Source: AP-15 sp963738185
Lineage (GTDB): Bacteria > Pseudomonadota > Alphaproteobacteria > ATCC43930 > CGMCC-115725
DNA length: 64,000 bases
Direction of reading: 5' to 3'
Assembly: GCA_963738185.1 (NCBI GenBank)
Contig: CAVTVA010000001.1
Span: forward strand, 372,001-436,000
In this document: piece after piece, positions 1-7,723 of the stretch
Layout: each line of letters begins with the position of its first letter
How positions within the stretch are numbered: position 1 is the stretch's first letter
Program-made: the position numbers and the translations under genes
The notes under the pieces: model-generated
Seen by the model: only the letters and a program-made list of their open reading frames with translations
What the model was told of the DNA's origin: nothing
Database searches by the model: none

Positions 1-531
1 GCCGACCGTCAATTCTTGCAGAGCTTCGCGGCGCCCGGTTCCGGCACGGTCGTCCGCTATGTCGCGCTCTACCGCCTGCGCGCCGTCGGCAACGCCTTGA
101 CCAACACCGACAATCGCATTGTCGACGACAAGGCCTGGCGGGTGGCGGAGCGAGAGCCGGTCGAAATGGCGCTGGATGGGCAGAAGGTCAAGGTGACCGG
201 GACCCAAATCGTCAGCGGACCCCGTCGCCGGCTGGTTTGGTCATTTTACGTGGTTGACGGCAAAATCGCCGCCGGGCTGTTGCGCACCAAGCTGTTGCAG
301 GCACGCGCCGTGCTGCTCCAGCACGGCCCGCTGGCGGCCTTTGTCGCCATCTCGGCGAGCATGGATGACCCAGGCGACCGCGCCGAGGACCAGCTCAAGC
401 GCTTTCTTAAAGCCAGCCAGTCCTTGCCCCAATACCTTGACGGCCTGGAGGGCGGCTCCGTGCAGCATGCAGGCGGCGCGCGACCGTCGGCAGCCAAGAC
501 ACGCGTCGGGATAGGGTGGCGGAGGGGATGA
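1..531 (+). CDS. EpsI-family protein, C-terminal part (5' end outside window)
   Basis: The reading frame is open from base 1 to a TGA at 529-531, so the gene enters from the left and only its last 176 or so codons are here. The pattern VVRYVALYRLRA, then N-x-I-x-D...W, then WSFYVVDGK and a charged C-terminal helix resembles the EpsI domain found alone or fused to exosortases, which takes part in exopolysaccharide assembly and protein sorting at the inner membrane. The rest of such a locus would lie to the left of the window. The stop codon lies inside the acceptor stem of the convergent tRNA-Ser. Family assignment is from pattern recognition of a partial protein. Confidence 0.7.
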   Translation, partial: ADRQFLQSFAAPGSGTVVRYVALYRLRAVGNALTNTDNRIVDDKAWRVAEREPVEMALDGQKVKVTGTQIVSGPRRRLVWSFYVVDGKIAAGLLRTKLLQARAVLLQHGPLAAFVAISASMDDPGDRAEDQLKRFLKASQSLPQYLDGLEGGSVQHAGGARPSAAKTRVGIGWRRG

Positions 532-608
532 GATTCGAACTCACGATAGGGGTTTAGCCCTATAACGGTTTAGCAAACCGCCGCCTTCAGCCACTCGGCC
601 ACCCCTCC
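517..608 (-). tRNA. tRNA-Ser (anticodon GCU), CCA encoded
   Basis: Read on the minus strand, the 5' GGAGGGG (608-602) pairs with CCCCTCC (527-521) as acceptor stem, the D-arm region contains GGCCGAGTGGCTGAAGGC, the anticodon loop is TTTGCTAAA (anticodon GCU, reading AGC/AGU serine codons), there is a long variable arm typical of class II tRNAs, and the T-loop is GTTCGAATC. Discriminator G is at 520 and CCA is encoded at 519-517. The 3' end overlaps the last codons of the convergent EpsI gene. Confidence 0.96.
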
Positions 609-644
609 ACCGATGAGCGGGTCGACACGGCGTATGCCCGACAT

Positions 645-673
645 GTTCTAGCCAGCGCCTTGCGAGGAGTCAA
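645..673 (-). promoter_or_regulatory. sigma-70-type promoter of tRNA-Ser
   Basis: On the minus strand TTGACT (673-668) is followed after exactly 17 bases by TAGAAC (650-645). Transcription would begin about 30 bases before the tRNA 5' end. Matched by eye only, but spacing and position are both right. Confidence 0.6.
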
Positions 674-761
674 TTCAGCCGCGATCCTTCTCACGTGAAG
701 CGGCAGCGCCTCAGCTTCGGCGCGATGCGCCCTCTTACGCCGGGCCGAGAACCTTCGGCAC

Positions 762-1613
762 TCAGTCGAGCGGGCGGTGCAGCCCGGTGGCGACCTCGAG
801 ATATTCCGGGTCGTCGGGGCGCAGGATGCCGTGCCGCACCGCGAAATCGAGGATCACCAGGTTGACGTTGAATTTGAAATCGAAGCTCGCGCGGATCCGT
901 TCGAGCACCGCGCCGATCGGCATCAGCTCGAACCCGACGAACTCGCCGTCGCGGTTCTGCGGCGCGAAATCGGAGGGCATTTCAAGGTCGTAGACAAACA
1001 GCACATCATCGCGGATGCCGAGAGTGGTTTCCATCCGATAGGATACGGCGCCGGCCGGGCGCGCCCGCGCGATCAGGTCGGGCGGGATCATGGCCTCTTC
1101 GTCGGCCTCCTTGACCAGCGTATCGACCAGCCCGTGGCCGTTCCCGATGCCGCCGGCGACGAGGTTGTCGAGCTTATTGGGCGCCACCTGCTTATCGGGA
1201 GCGCGGCGGCCGACCCACAGCAAAAGCTCGCCCGCTGCCCGGCAATACCCATTCAAATGCACCCCATAAGCCCGCGTCCCGAAGAACGGGACAGCACCCC
1301 GGTCAAGGCGAAATATCGGCGCATCGCCCCAGTGCCGCGCGACATCGAAGGTTTCGCCGCGCGTTTTTGGGATCCGCCGTTCGCCGACCAGCGCCTCTAC
1401 AACAAGCCCCACCGCCCGGCTGACCGCCGCAGCGTCGCCGCGCGCCGCCAGCGCCACCTTGTCCTCGAACACCGCGAAGACGTCGGGAAAGCGCCGCAGC
1501 GCCTCGGCGTTGTCGCGCCGCACCAGCCCGATCCGCTGGTCCGCGGCGAGCAGCGGCAAGCTGCGGGCCGGGTCGAAATTGTTGCAGCGCGCGATGTGGT
1601 CACGCAATGCCAT
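762..1613 (-). CDS. NUDIX hydrolase with N-terminal DUF4743-type domain
   Basis: A 283-residue protein. The N-terminal third (RCNNFDP...FPDVFAV) looks like the DUF4743 domain and the C-terminal part holds a NUDIX fold, with the box region GGIGNGHGLVDTLVKEADEE and later DVLFVYDLEMP. Proteins with this architecture resemble the hydrolase part of yeast Tnr3 (damaged thiamine diphosphate analogues); the substrate here is inferred, not shown. The frame extends upstream but is unlike protein, so I take the ATG at 1613, which overlaps the end of the ACT-domain gene by 14 bases, suggesting translational coupling. Confidence 0.85.
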   Translation of the reverse strand: MALRDHIARCNNFDPARSLPLLAADQRIGLVRRDNAEALRRFPDVFAVFEDKVALAARGDAAAVSRAVGLVVEALVGERRIPKTRGETFDVARHWGDAPIFRLDRGAVPFFGTRAYGVHLNGYCRAAGELLLWVGRRAPDKQVAPNKLDNLVAGGIGNGHGLVDTLVKEADEEAMIPPDLIARARPAGAVSYRMETTLGIRDDVLFVYDLEMPSDFAPQNRDGEFVGFELMPIGAVLERIRASFDFKFNVNLVILDFAVRHGILRPDDPEYLEVATGLHRPLD

Positions 1614-1932
1614 CGAGCGCCATTGCTTGCGTTGTCCCGGCGCCCTGCGCCCGGCGACAGGTCGACACGATTTCGACGCAGGCGATCTGCCGCAGACAGG
1701 CGGCGATGTAGTCGGCGGTTTCGCAGCCAAGCCCGCGCATCTCGATTTCGATCGCCAAGCGGGGCTGATCGGCCCCAGAGAGCGTGCTGCGCCACCCCGA
1801 CGGCACCAGGCCGCGCTTGGCGAACAGTTCAAGCACCCGCGGCATCACCCCGGGCTCGGCCGCGGCGTGAACGGAAAAGTAAGCAGTCTCGGGCAGAGTG
1901 GTCTCAACGACACGTGCAGCGACTGACGACAT
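1600..1932 (-). CDS. small ACT-domain protein
   Basis: A 110-residue protein resembling the ACT domain of acetolactate synthase small subunits: an N-terminal beta strand (TAYFSVHAAAEPGVMPRVLE), then LFAKRGLVPSGW and a second half ending in ACLRQIACVEIV. ACT domains usually bind amino acids as allosteric effectors. Two in-frame ATGs exist (1938 and 1932); the second is preferred because GAGG lies 9 bases before it, against 3 for the first. It overlaps the NUDIX gene downstream. No large acetolactate synthase subunit is nearby, so its partner is unknown. Confidence 0.75.
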   Translation of the reverse strand: MSSVAARVVETTLPETAYFSVHAAAEPGVMPRVLELFAKRGLVPSGWRSTLSGADQPRLAIEIEMRGLGCETADYIAACLRQIACVEIVSTCRRAQGAGTTQAMALDGIA

Positions 1933-2398
1933 GATCATGGTCCTCGGCGAAAACAGGGCAAAACAACAGGGCCCGAACCCGCATGGGGCTCGGGATCGTA
2001 ATTCGCCGCTGGCGCCGGCCATTCGTCTGTGCAGTCACGACCAGGGATGTAAGCCCGACCGCGGCCGCAGTCAACTCGCTGCGGCTGCGCCGAATGAGGC
2101 CGGGTCGGACACCCCCTGCATGTTCACTGTCCTAGCTCAGCTGCCCGGCGATGGGTGCTCCCGATCCGCGGCGGATCGAAACGCCGGCCCTCCTGTTTTC
2201 TTGTCGAGGAGGTTATCAGGCAAGGACCGCAGCGAGGGCCAAACGCATTGTCGTCAACGAGACCGAAACGCGCCAAGCCACGTTTCGATCGGATCACTAG
2301 GAGAGGGCGGGTCCCGCTATGTCCTGCTGATCTCTCTGGTGCTCGTTGTAGTGCCGCTCGCGATTGCCTATGTAATCTTCCATTGAACGGAGGGGTTG
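1933..2398. other. 466-base stretch with no supported gene
   Basis: Open frames here have arginine/proline-rich, out-of-frame-looking translations. The only hint of coding is a plus-strand hydrophobic segment of about 20 residues (YVLLISLVLVVVPLAIAY) ending at a stop at 2384-2386, but it has no in-frame ATG, GTG or TTG near the GGAGAGGG just before it. It could be the remnant of a small membrane peptide. Confidence 0.5.
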
Positions 2399-3067
2399 AT
2401 GATCCCGTTGCGCCTCGGCTTTATCGTCGCGTTGACGCTGGCCACCGTTGCCGGCTGCAGCGTCGGTGCGCCCGAGCGCGCCAGCGATATCCAGAATTTG
2501 AACGGCATCTCCGACGACATCTCGGCGGTCAGGATGACCCAGTCCGAACTCGCTGAAAATCCCCGATCCGAACTTGCCGACGACCTATCCGCACAGCTAT
2601 CAATTGCCGCCGGATTAAGCGAGTTTCGGCCGCTCTGCGACACGTCGCCCGCGGCCTGCTCGCCGGGCGCAATTGGCCTCTGCGTCGCCGGTGCGAAAAC
2701 AGCGCCTCACAACCCCCTCCGCCGGGTTGCGGCAGAGGCCGAGCCGGCGCCGCGGGACGCCCATGGCAGAGCTGTGGGGCCGCAGGATCGGCGACGCCAC
2801 CGCCTAATCGCTCGCCTTGGCGGCGCAACCGGGCCATATTTGACCGATGACGACGTTTGTGACGATCCTGCTAGGCTTTGCCTTGGCCGGGGTCTTGATC
2901 GTGCTCGGTCTCGGCATCGCCCAGATGTTTCGCGGCGGCAACCCCCGCCGCTCGAACCAGCTGATGCAGGCGCGGGTGCTGATGCAGGGGTTGGCGCTGC
3001 TGCTGCTCGCCATCCTGATGCTGCTGGGCCACCGGTAGCTTTACGGTATCGAGCATGGTGCGGCTGA
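2399..3067 (+). CDS. putative small lipoprotein; 3' extent doubtful
   Basis: The start is well supported: GGAGGGG lies just before the ATG at 2399, and the product opens with a lipoprotein signal (IPLRLGFIVALTLATVAGC, lipobox VAGC). About 70 residues look natural (acidic, ELADDLSAQLSIAAG); after that the frame becomes arginine/proline-rich and runs through the twin-transmembrane gene in another frame, even overlapping the adenosyltransferase start. The true protein probably ends near 2600-2700, either through an indel in the sequence or because the gene is decayed. No function recognised. Confidence 0.35.
   Translation: MIPLRLGFIVALTLATVAGCSVGAPERASDIQNLNGISDDISAVRMTQSELAENPRSELADDLSAQLSIAAGLSEFRPLCDTSPAACSPGAIGLCVAGAKTAPHNPLRRVAAEAEPAPRDAHGRAVGPQDRRRHRLIARLGGATGPYLTDDDVCDDPARLCLGRGLDRARSRHRPDVSRRQPPPLEPADAGAGADAGVGAAAARHPDAAGPPVALRYRAWCG
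2847..3038 (+). CDS. twin transmembrane protein (HIG1-like small membrane protein)
   Basis: A 63-residue protein that is nearly all membrane: helix 1 at about residues 3-28 (TFVTILLGFALAGVLIVLGL), a basic loop RGGNPRRSNQ, and helix 2 at about 41-61 (MQGLALLLLAILMLLG). Small double-helix proteins of this type are regularly found just before the PduO-type adenosyltransferase in alphaproteobacteria, as here (16-base gap). They resemble HIG1-domain proteins linked to respiratory complexes, but no function can be claimed from the sequence. Confidence 0.75.
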   Translation: MTTFVTILLGFALAGVLIVLGLGIAQMFRGGNPRRSNQLMQARVLMQGLALLLLAILMLLGHR

Positions 3068-3642
3068 CCCGGATCTATACGCGCGGCGGCGACGCCGGCG
3101 AGACCTCGCTCGGCGACGGCTCGCGCGTGCCAAAGCATGGGCTCAGGGTCGCCGCCTACGGCACGGTCGATGAGGCCAATGCCGCGATCGGCCTCGCCCG
3201 CCTGCATGTGGATGCCGGGTCCGACGCGGAGGCCGACGCGATGCTCGCCCGGATTCAGAACGACCTGTTCGATCTCGGCGCCGATCTGTGCACCCCCGCG
3301 GACGGCCGCCGCGCGGGTCAGGGAAAGGGCGGGGCGCTGCGCATCGTGCCCGCCCAAATCGAGCGCCTCGAGCGCGAAATCGACGCGATCAACGCCACCC
3401 TGCGCCCGCTCAACTCGTTCATCCTGCCGGGCGGCAGCCCGGCTGCCTCCTATCTCCATCTCGCGCGCACGGTCACCCGCCGCGCCGAGCGGCTGGTCAG
3501 CGAATTGGCCGGGAGCGAAAGGGTCAGCCCCGAGGCGCTCAAATACCTGAACCGCCTCTCCGACCATCTGTTTGTGCTGGGCCGCCGGCTCAATGACAAC
3601 GGCGCCCGCGACGTGCTGTGGATACCCGGCGCCAACCGCTGA
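3055..3642 (+). CDS. pduO: PduO-type cob(I)yrinic acid a,c-diamide adenosyltransferase
   Basis: A 195-residue enzyme that transfers the adenosyl group of ATP to cob(I)alamin, giving coenzyme B12. Family hallmarks are visible: the N-terminal ATP-binding segment YTRGGDAGETSLGDGSRV, AYGTVDEANAAIGLAR, and the C-terminal RRAERLVSEL and LNRLSDHLFVLGRRLN. Length fits the family. It follows the twin-transmembrane gene by 16 bases and is probably cotranscribed with it. No cobalamin riboswitch was recognised upstream. Confidence 0.95.
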   Translation: MVRLTRIYTRGGDAGETSLGDGSRVPKHGLRVAAYGTVDEANAAIGLARLHVDAGSDAEADAMLARIQNDLFDLGADLCTPADGRRAGQGKGGALRIVPAQIERLEREIDAINATLRPLNSFILPGGSPAASYLHLARTVTRRAERLVSELAGSERVSPEALKYLNRLSDHLFVLGRRLNDNGARDVLWIPGANR

Positions 3643-3648
3643 CGCTTG

Positions 3649-3813
3649 TCAAGGTGACCCGCCGCCGGTCACGCCACCATAGAAGCCACCAGTCCGATGG
3701 CTCTGCGATGTGCTGTCGGTGCTGGCGCAGCCGGCGATCAACAGCATGGCCAGCAAGGCGACGCCAGCCGCAATCCTGATTGAGGTTCGTCGGCGCCCCA
3801 GCGCTGTTTTCAT
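3649..3813 (-). CDS. small lipoprotein
   Basis: A 54-residue protein with a basic N-terminus (KTALGRRRTSIR), a hydrophobic stretch (IAAGVALLAMLLIAGC) ending in lipobox IAGC, and a short glycine/serine-rich tail (GGFYGGVTGGGSP). The ATG at 3813 is preferred; the frame opens further upstream without lipoprotein character. It is convergent with the adenosyltransferase, with only six bases between stops. Predicted to be anchored in an envelope membrane; function unknown. Confidence 0.6.
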   Translation of the reverse strand: MKTALGRRRTSIRIAAGVALLAMLLIAGCASTDSTSQSHRTGGFYGGVTGGGSP

Positions 3814-3836
3814 GGTCGCCTGATCTGCTTCCAGCG

Positions 3837-4205
3837 CTATCCGCCGCCCTTTTCCTTCATCGATTTTTGATCCCACAGCCGCGGCTTGTAGCCGTCAGGG
3901 TCGCATAGCTCTGCGCCGTAGCCCCAAAACACCTTCATCGGCGAATGGTCGAAGACAATTCCGGCGGAAACGAGCTCGCGGTGCGTCGCCTCGACGTCAT
4001 CCACCTGGATCGTGAATGACAGACCGGGGCAGACGGGCGCTTCGCCCTCGTAAAGGAAGATTGTCAGATCGGCATCGTCGCGCATAGCTGCCGTTTTGCG
4101 GTCGGGTATTTCAATCTCGACTTCGAAGCCGAGGCGGTCCTGATACCAATCACGTGATGTCTGCCAATCGCGAACCGGCAGGGACATATGATCCAGTCTG
4201 GGCAT
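3837..4205 (-). CDS. VOC-family (glyoxalase/bleomycin-resistance fold) protein
   Basis: A 122-residue single vicinal-oxygen-chelate domain: RLDHMSLPVRDWQTSRDWYQ at the start with a possible metal-binding His6, and a second module with LSFTIQVDDVEATHRELV and ending AELCDPDGYKPRLWD, where the Glu is the usual second-half ligand. Such proteins act in glyoxalase, dioxygenase or resistance reactions, and the substrate cannot be read from sequence. It is divergent from the gamma-glutamyltransferase, sharing a 111-base spacer. Confidence 0.85.
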   Translation of the reverse strand: MPRLDHMSLPVRDWQTSRDWYQDRLGFEVEIEIPDRKTAAMRDDADLTIFLYEGEAPVCPGLSFTIQVDDVEATHRELVSAGIVFDHSPMKVFWGYGAELCDPDGYKPRLWDQKSMKEKGGG

Positions 4206-4316
4206 TGGGCGGCCCCTTTCGTTTCGTCTCCCTGCGCGGCAAAATTAAAGTCCGCCCGCACCCGCCGCAAGCTAGGATCGTCCGATCGGGTGCGGCAAGA
4301 AGCGGGAGACCCTCGA

Positions 4317-5933
4317 ATGGCTGTCGAAATGCGTTCCTACCGGCCGCTCGCGATCGGGCGGCGGGGTGCGGTCGCGGCAAACCATCCGCTGGCGGCGCAA
4401 GCGGGGCTCTTGGCGCTGCGCGCCGGCGGCAACGCGATCGACGCAGCGGTGGCGACCGCGGCGGCGCTCGCGGTCGTCGAGCCGATGATGTCGGGGCTTG
4501 GCGGCGACGGCTTTTATCACGTCTATCAGCAATCGAGCGGGCGCGCCGTCGTGTTCAACGGCACCGGGCCGGCGCCGCAAGCGGCGACCCCCGAGCGCTA
4601 TGCCGGCGGCATCCCGCGGGTCGGGCCGTTGTCGGTCTCGGTTCCCGGCACGCTCGCGGGGCTCGGCATGATGCACCGTGAGTTTGGCCGCCTGCCGTGG
4701 CGCGACTTGTTTGGCGAGGCGATCGGCTTTGCCCGCGACGGGTTTGGCGCCACCGGCGCCTATTGCCACTTCGCCGCGGAATTCCGCGCAACCCTGCTGG
4801 TCGATCCGCGCGCGGCCGCGACCTTTCTCGCGGGCGGGAGAGCGCCGGCGCTGGGCGCCCCGATCGTCCAGCCGGACCTCGCCCGCACCCTCGAAGAGAT
4901 CGCGCAAGACGGGGCCGAGAGCTTTTACCGCGGCCGGCTGGCGCGGCGGCTGGCGGCTGGTCTGGAGGCGGCCGGGGCCCTGGTGCGGGAGAGCGATCTT
5001 GCCGCGTTCACCGCCGAGGCGCAGGCGCCAATCGCAATCGACTATCGGGGCTTGACCGTGCTCGAGGCGCCGCCCAATTCGACCGGCTGCGTGCTGCTCG
5101 AAGAGCTGAAGATCGTCGAGCATCTCGATCTCGCCGGCATGGGCCTTCTGTCGGCCGATGCGGTCCATGCGATGGTCGAAGCAAAAAAGCTCGCCTTTGC
5201 CGACCGCGAGCGGTGGGTGGCCGACCCGCGCTCGGTCGAGGCGCCACTCGAGCGGCTGTTGTCCGAAGATTACACCGCCGGGCTCGCCACGCGCATCGAT
5301 ATGCGCCGCGCGGCAGTGACCCGGATCCCGCAGGCGGCAGCTGCCGGCGACACCACCTATTTCTGCACCGCCGATGATGAGGGCAACGCGGTCTCGGGGG
5401 TCCAGAGCATCAACAGCGGTTTTGGCGCAGGCGTCATCGCCGGCGACACCGGCATCCTCCTAAACAACCGGATGGCCTATTGGCATCTCGAACCCGGCCA
5501 TCCGAACCGGCTGGTGCCCGGGCGGCGGGTGCGCCACACGATGAACCCGCCCATTGTCCTTAAGGACGGAGCGCTGTGGTGCGTCTTTGGCACCCCCGGG
5601 GCCGACAACCAGGTGCAGGTCAATCTGCAGGTGTTGACGGCGATGGTCGATTTTGGGCTCGACCCGCAGCAGGCGGCCGAGATGCCGCGCTGGACCTCGA
5701 ACGTGCCGGGGCAGTACGCCAACTGGCCGCATGACGGCGAGGATGCGCTGACGGTCGAGCGCCGCTTTCCCGAGGCGGTGCGCCGCGAGCTTGCCCGCCG
5801 CGGCCATCCGGTGCACGAGGTCGGCGATCTCGACGGCCCGTGCAGCATCGAGATTATCCGCCGCGACGCCGCCACCGGCATGCTGCTCGCCGGCTCCGAC
5901 CCGCGTCGCGACGGCTGGGCGCTGGCTTGGTAA
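4317..5933 (+). CDS. ggt: gamma-glutamyltransferase family protein
   Basis: A 538-residue Ntn-hydrolase that hydrolyses or transfers the gamma-glutamyl group of glutathione-like substrates after self-cleavage into two chains. The N-terminal part has AANHPLAAQAGLLALRAGGN and MMSGLGGDGF. The autocleavage site and nucleophile is the first Thr of GDTTYF (about residue 346), followed by the small-chain motifs SINSGFGAG and LLNNRM. The ATG at 4317 has GGGAG 10 bases upstream; an upstream in-frame ATG adds 43 residues of unlikely sequence. No signal peptide is obvious, so it may be a cytosolic acylase-like member. Confidence 0.92.
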   Translation: MAVEMRSYRPLAIGRRGAVAANHPLAAQAGLLALRAGGNAIDAAVATAAALAVVEPMMSGLGGDGFYHVYQQSSGRAVVFNGTGPAPQAATPERYAGGIPRVGPLSVSVPGTLAGLGMMHREFGRLPWRDLFGEAIGFARDGFGATGAYCHFAAEFRATLLVDPRAAATFLAGGRAPALGAPIVQPDLARTLEEIAQDGAESFYRGRLARRLAAGLEAAGALVRESDLAAFTAEAQAPIAIDYRGLTVLEAPPNSTGCVLLEELKIVEHLDLAGMGLLSADAVHAMVEAKKLAFADRERWVADPRSVEAPLERLLSEDYTAGLATRIDMRRAAVTRIPQAAAAGDTTYFCTADDEGNAVSGVQSINSGFGAGVIAGDTGILLNNRMAYWHLEPGHPNRLVPGRRVRHTMNPPIVLKDGALWCVFGTPGADNQVQVNLQVLTAMVDFGLDPQQAAEMPRWTSNVPGQYANWPHDGEDALTVERRFPEAVRRELARRGHPVHEVGDLDGPCSIEIIRRDAATGMLLAGSDPRRDGWALAW

Positions 5934-6005
5934 GCAGCCTTGCCGCCGGAAGCCCGGAGGCACACATCGGAGCGGCCCAAATCACCAGGGTGGGTGAATA
6001 GCGTC

Positions 6006-6401
6006 ATGAAGCTCGAAGAGATAGCCCGGCTCCCGGCCGATACCCTCTTGGCCGACGAATTAACGAATGATGATGGCATCATCGAGATGGCCAATCTCGA
6101 CAAGTCGCAGACCGGTATCGACGGCATTATTTGGATTTCCACAATGATGACCGGCCACGCTCCGCGGGTGAAATACTTCATACGGCCCGGAAGGACGCAG
6201 CCGAGTTTCTCGGTCGTCATCGCCGATCAGCCTCGGGTGGTGGCGAGTAGCTTGCCATCGCGAGTCCTAAACCAAATGTCACCATCGGTCATTCAATGGG
6301 TGACACTGAATAAGCTCGCATTGCTGGACTTCTGGCATAACGGTGATACATGGACCGCGTCGCATCTTATTCAATTTCTTCAGAGATTTCGAAAGCTTTG
6401 A
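6006..6401 (+). CDS. hypothetical protein, lower-GC orphan
   Basis: A 131-residue protein of unknown function. It begins MKLEEIARLPADTLLADEL, has a central strand-rich region (GIIWISTMMTGHAPRVKYFI; FSVVIADQPRVVASSL) and a C-terminal helical part (LLDFWHNGDTW...LIQFLQRFRKL). Composition suggests a soluble alpha/beta protein. GC is clearly lower than in the neighbours, with more AT-ending codons, so it may be a recent acquisition. The ATG at 6006 is chosen because the upstream frame looks non-coding. Downstream runs a T-rich stretch. Confidence 0.55.
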   Translation: MKLEEIARLPADTLLADELTNDDGIIEMANLDKSQTGIDGIIWISTMMTGHAPRVKYFIRPGRTQPSFSVVIADQPRVVASSLPSRVLNQMSPSVIQWVTLNKLALLDFWHNGDTWTASHLIQFLQRFRKL

Positions 6402-6460
6402 TTTTTTATCGCAAGCCCGCAACATAGAAACCGATCACTGCTTTCGGAGCGGGGTCATCC

Positions 6461-7570
6461 ATGAAAATCCGCGAGATCGAGGTGTTTCAGGTCGCTTGGG
6501 CGCCGGCGGACGAACCCCAGCAGCGCAGCGCCTGGGTCAGGGTCCGGTGCGATGATGGCCGCTTTGGTATGGGCGAGGCGTCGCCGATGCAGGGCGGGCT
6601 CGCTTCGCTCGGCATCATCGCGCGCGATCTGGCGCCGGCGCTGATCGGCGAGGACCCGCTCGACCATGCGGTGCTGCACGACCGCTTGCTGCACCGCTTT
6701 GCCAAGCTCGGGCCGGAGGGGGCGCTGACCGGCGCGCTGGCGGCGCTCGACATCGCGCTATGGGACCTGAAGGGCAAGCTGTTCGGGCAGCCGATCTATA
6801 AGCTGTTGGGCGGCGCGTGGCGGACCAGCGTGCCGTTCTACGCCTCGATCGGCGGCAATGGCGAGCGCAGTGTCGATGAGGTGCTGCGCGTCGTCGAGAC
6901 GCGGCTCAGGGATCAGCCGGCGGCGGTCAAGATCCGCTTCGACGCCGACCGCACCCGGCCCGACCACGACATCCCCGGCGACATCGCGAAGGCGCGCGCA
7001 GTGCGCCGGCTGGTCGGCGACGCCTTCCCGTTGGCGTTCGACGCCAACAACGGATACACGGTCGGCGGCGCCATCCGCGTCGGGCGGGCGCTCGAGGAGC
7101 TCGGCTATTGGTGGTTTGAGGAGCCGGTGCAGCACTATCATGTCAAGGCGATGGGCGAGGTGGCGCGCCGGCTCGACATCACCGTGTCGGCTGGGGAACA
7201 GACCTACACCCTCGCGGGGCTCGCCGACCTGATCGACGCCGGGGTGCGCATGGTGCAGCCGGACATCGTCAAGATGGGCGGCCTCACCGGCATGTTGCGC
7301 TGCGCCGCGCTGGCGCAGGCGCATGGCGTCGAGCTGGTCCCGCACCAGACCCAGCCGACGGTCGGCCACATTGCCAGCCTGCATCTGGCGGCGAGCCAAT
7401 CGCACGCGACCAAGCCATGCGAACTGAACGACCCCTCGCCGCGCCAGCACGCGGTGTTCGACAACCCGCCACAGCCGGTCGATGGTTTCTTCCGCCTGCC
7501 GACCGAGCCCGGCCTCGGCCTTCGCATCAACGAAGCCGAACTGGCAAAACGGCGGGTGCCGATCGGGTGA
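6461..7570 (+). CDS. enolase-superfamily enzyme (mandelate racemase/muconate lactonizing group)
   Basis: A 369-residue protein with the N-terminal capping domain and the TIM-barrel of the MR/MLE group. Metal ligands are visible as Asp in FDANNGYT, Glu in WFEEPVQ and Glu in VSAGEQTY; the barrel also shows VKIRFD (a K-x-R variant of the KxK base motif), QPDIVKMGG and a late His in VPHQTQP. These enzymes abstract a proton alpha to a carboxylate, as dehydratases or racemases of sugar acids. The precise substrate is not predictable. It is followed by an M81 peptidase on the same strand. Confidence 0.9.
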   Translation: MKIREIEVFQVAWAPADEPQQRSAWVRVRCDDGRFGMGEASPMQGGLASLGIIARDLAPALIGEDPLDHAVLHDRLLHRFAKLGPEGALTGALAALDIALWDLKGKLFGQPIYKLLGGAWRTSVPFYASIGGNGERSVDEVLRVVETRLRDQPAAVKIRFDADRTRPDHDIPGDIAKARAVRRLVGDAFPLAFDANNGYTVGGAIRVGRALEELGYWWFEEPVQHYHVKAMGEVARRLDITVSAGEQTYTLAGLADLIDAGVRMVQPDIVKMGGLTGMLRCAALAQAHGVELVPHQTQPTVGHIASLHLAASQSHATKPCELNDPSPRQHAVFDNPPQPVDGFFRLPTEPGLGLRINEAELAKRRVPIG

Positions 7571-7723
7571 AGCTCACCGACGCTGCTTATATTCCGCGCG
7601 ATTAGCGGCGGGTGCTGCTCCGTAGGGTTCACATCAACCGTGCCGGGATGGTCGATACAACCACTCGCCGAGGCGCCCACTTTTGGGATATTGCCCCGCC
7701 GTCCACATTCGACGAGGTGACCG

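Noticed and set aside
1898..2386. A plus-strand open frame of 162 codons
   Set aside because: Composition is not protein-like except for a short hydrophobic end, and its first part is antisense to the ACT-domain gene start.
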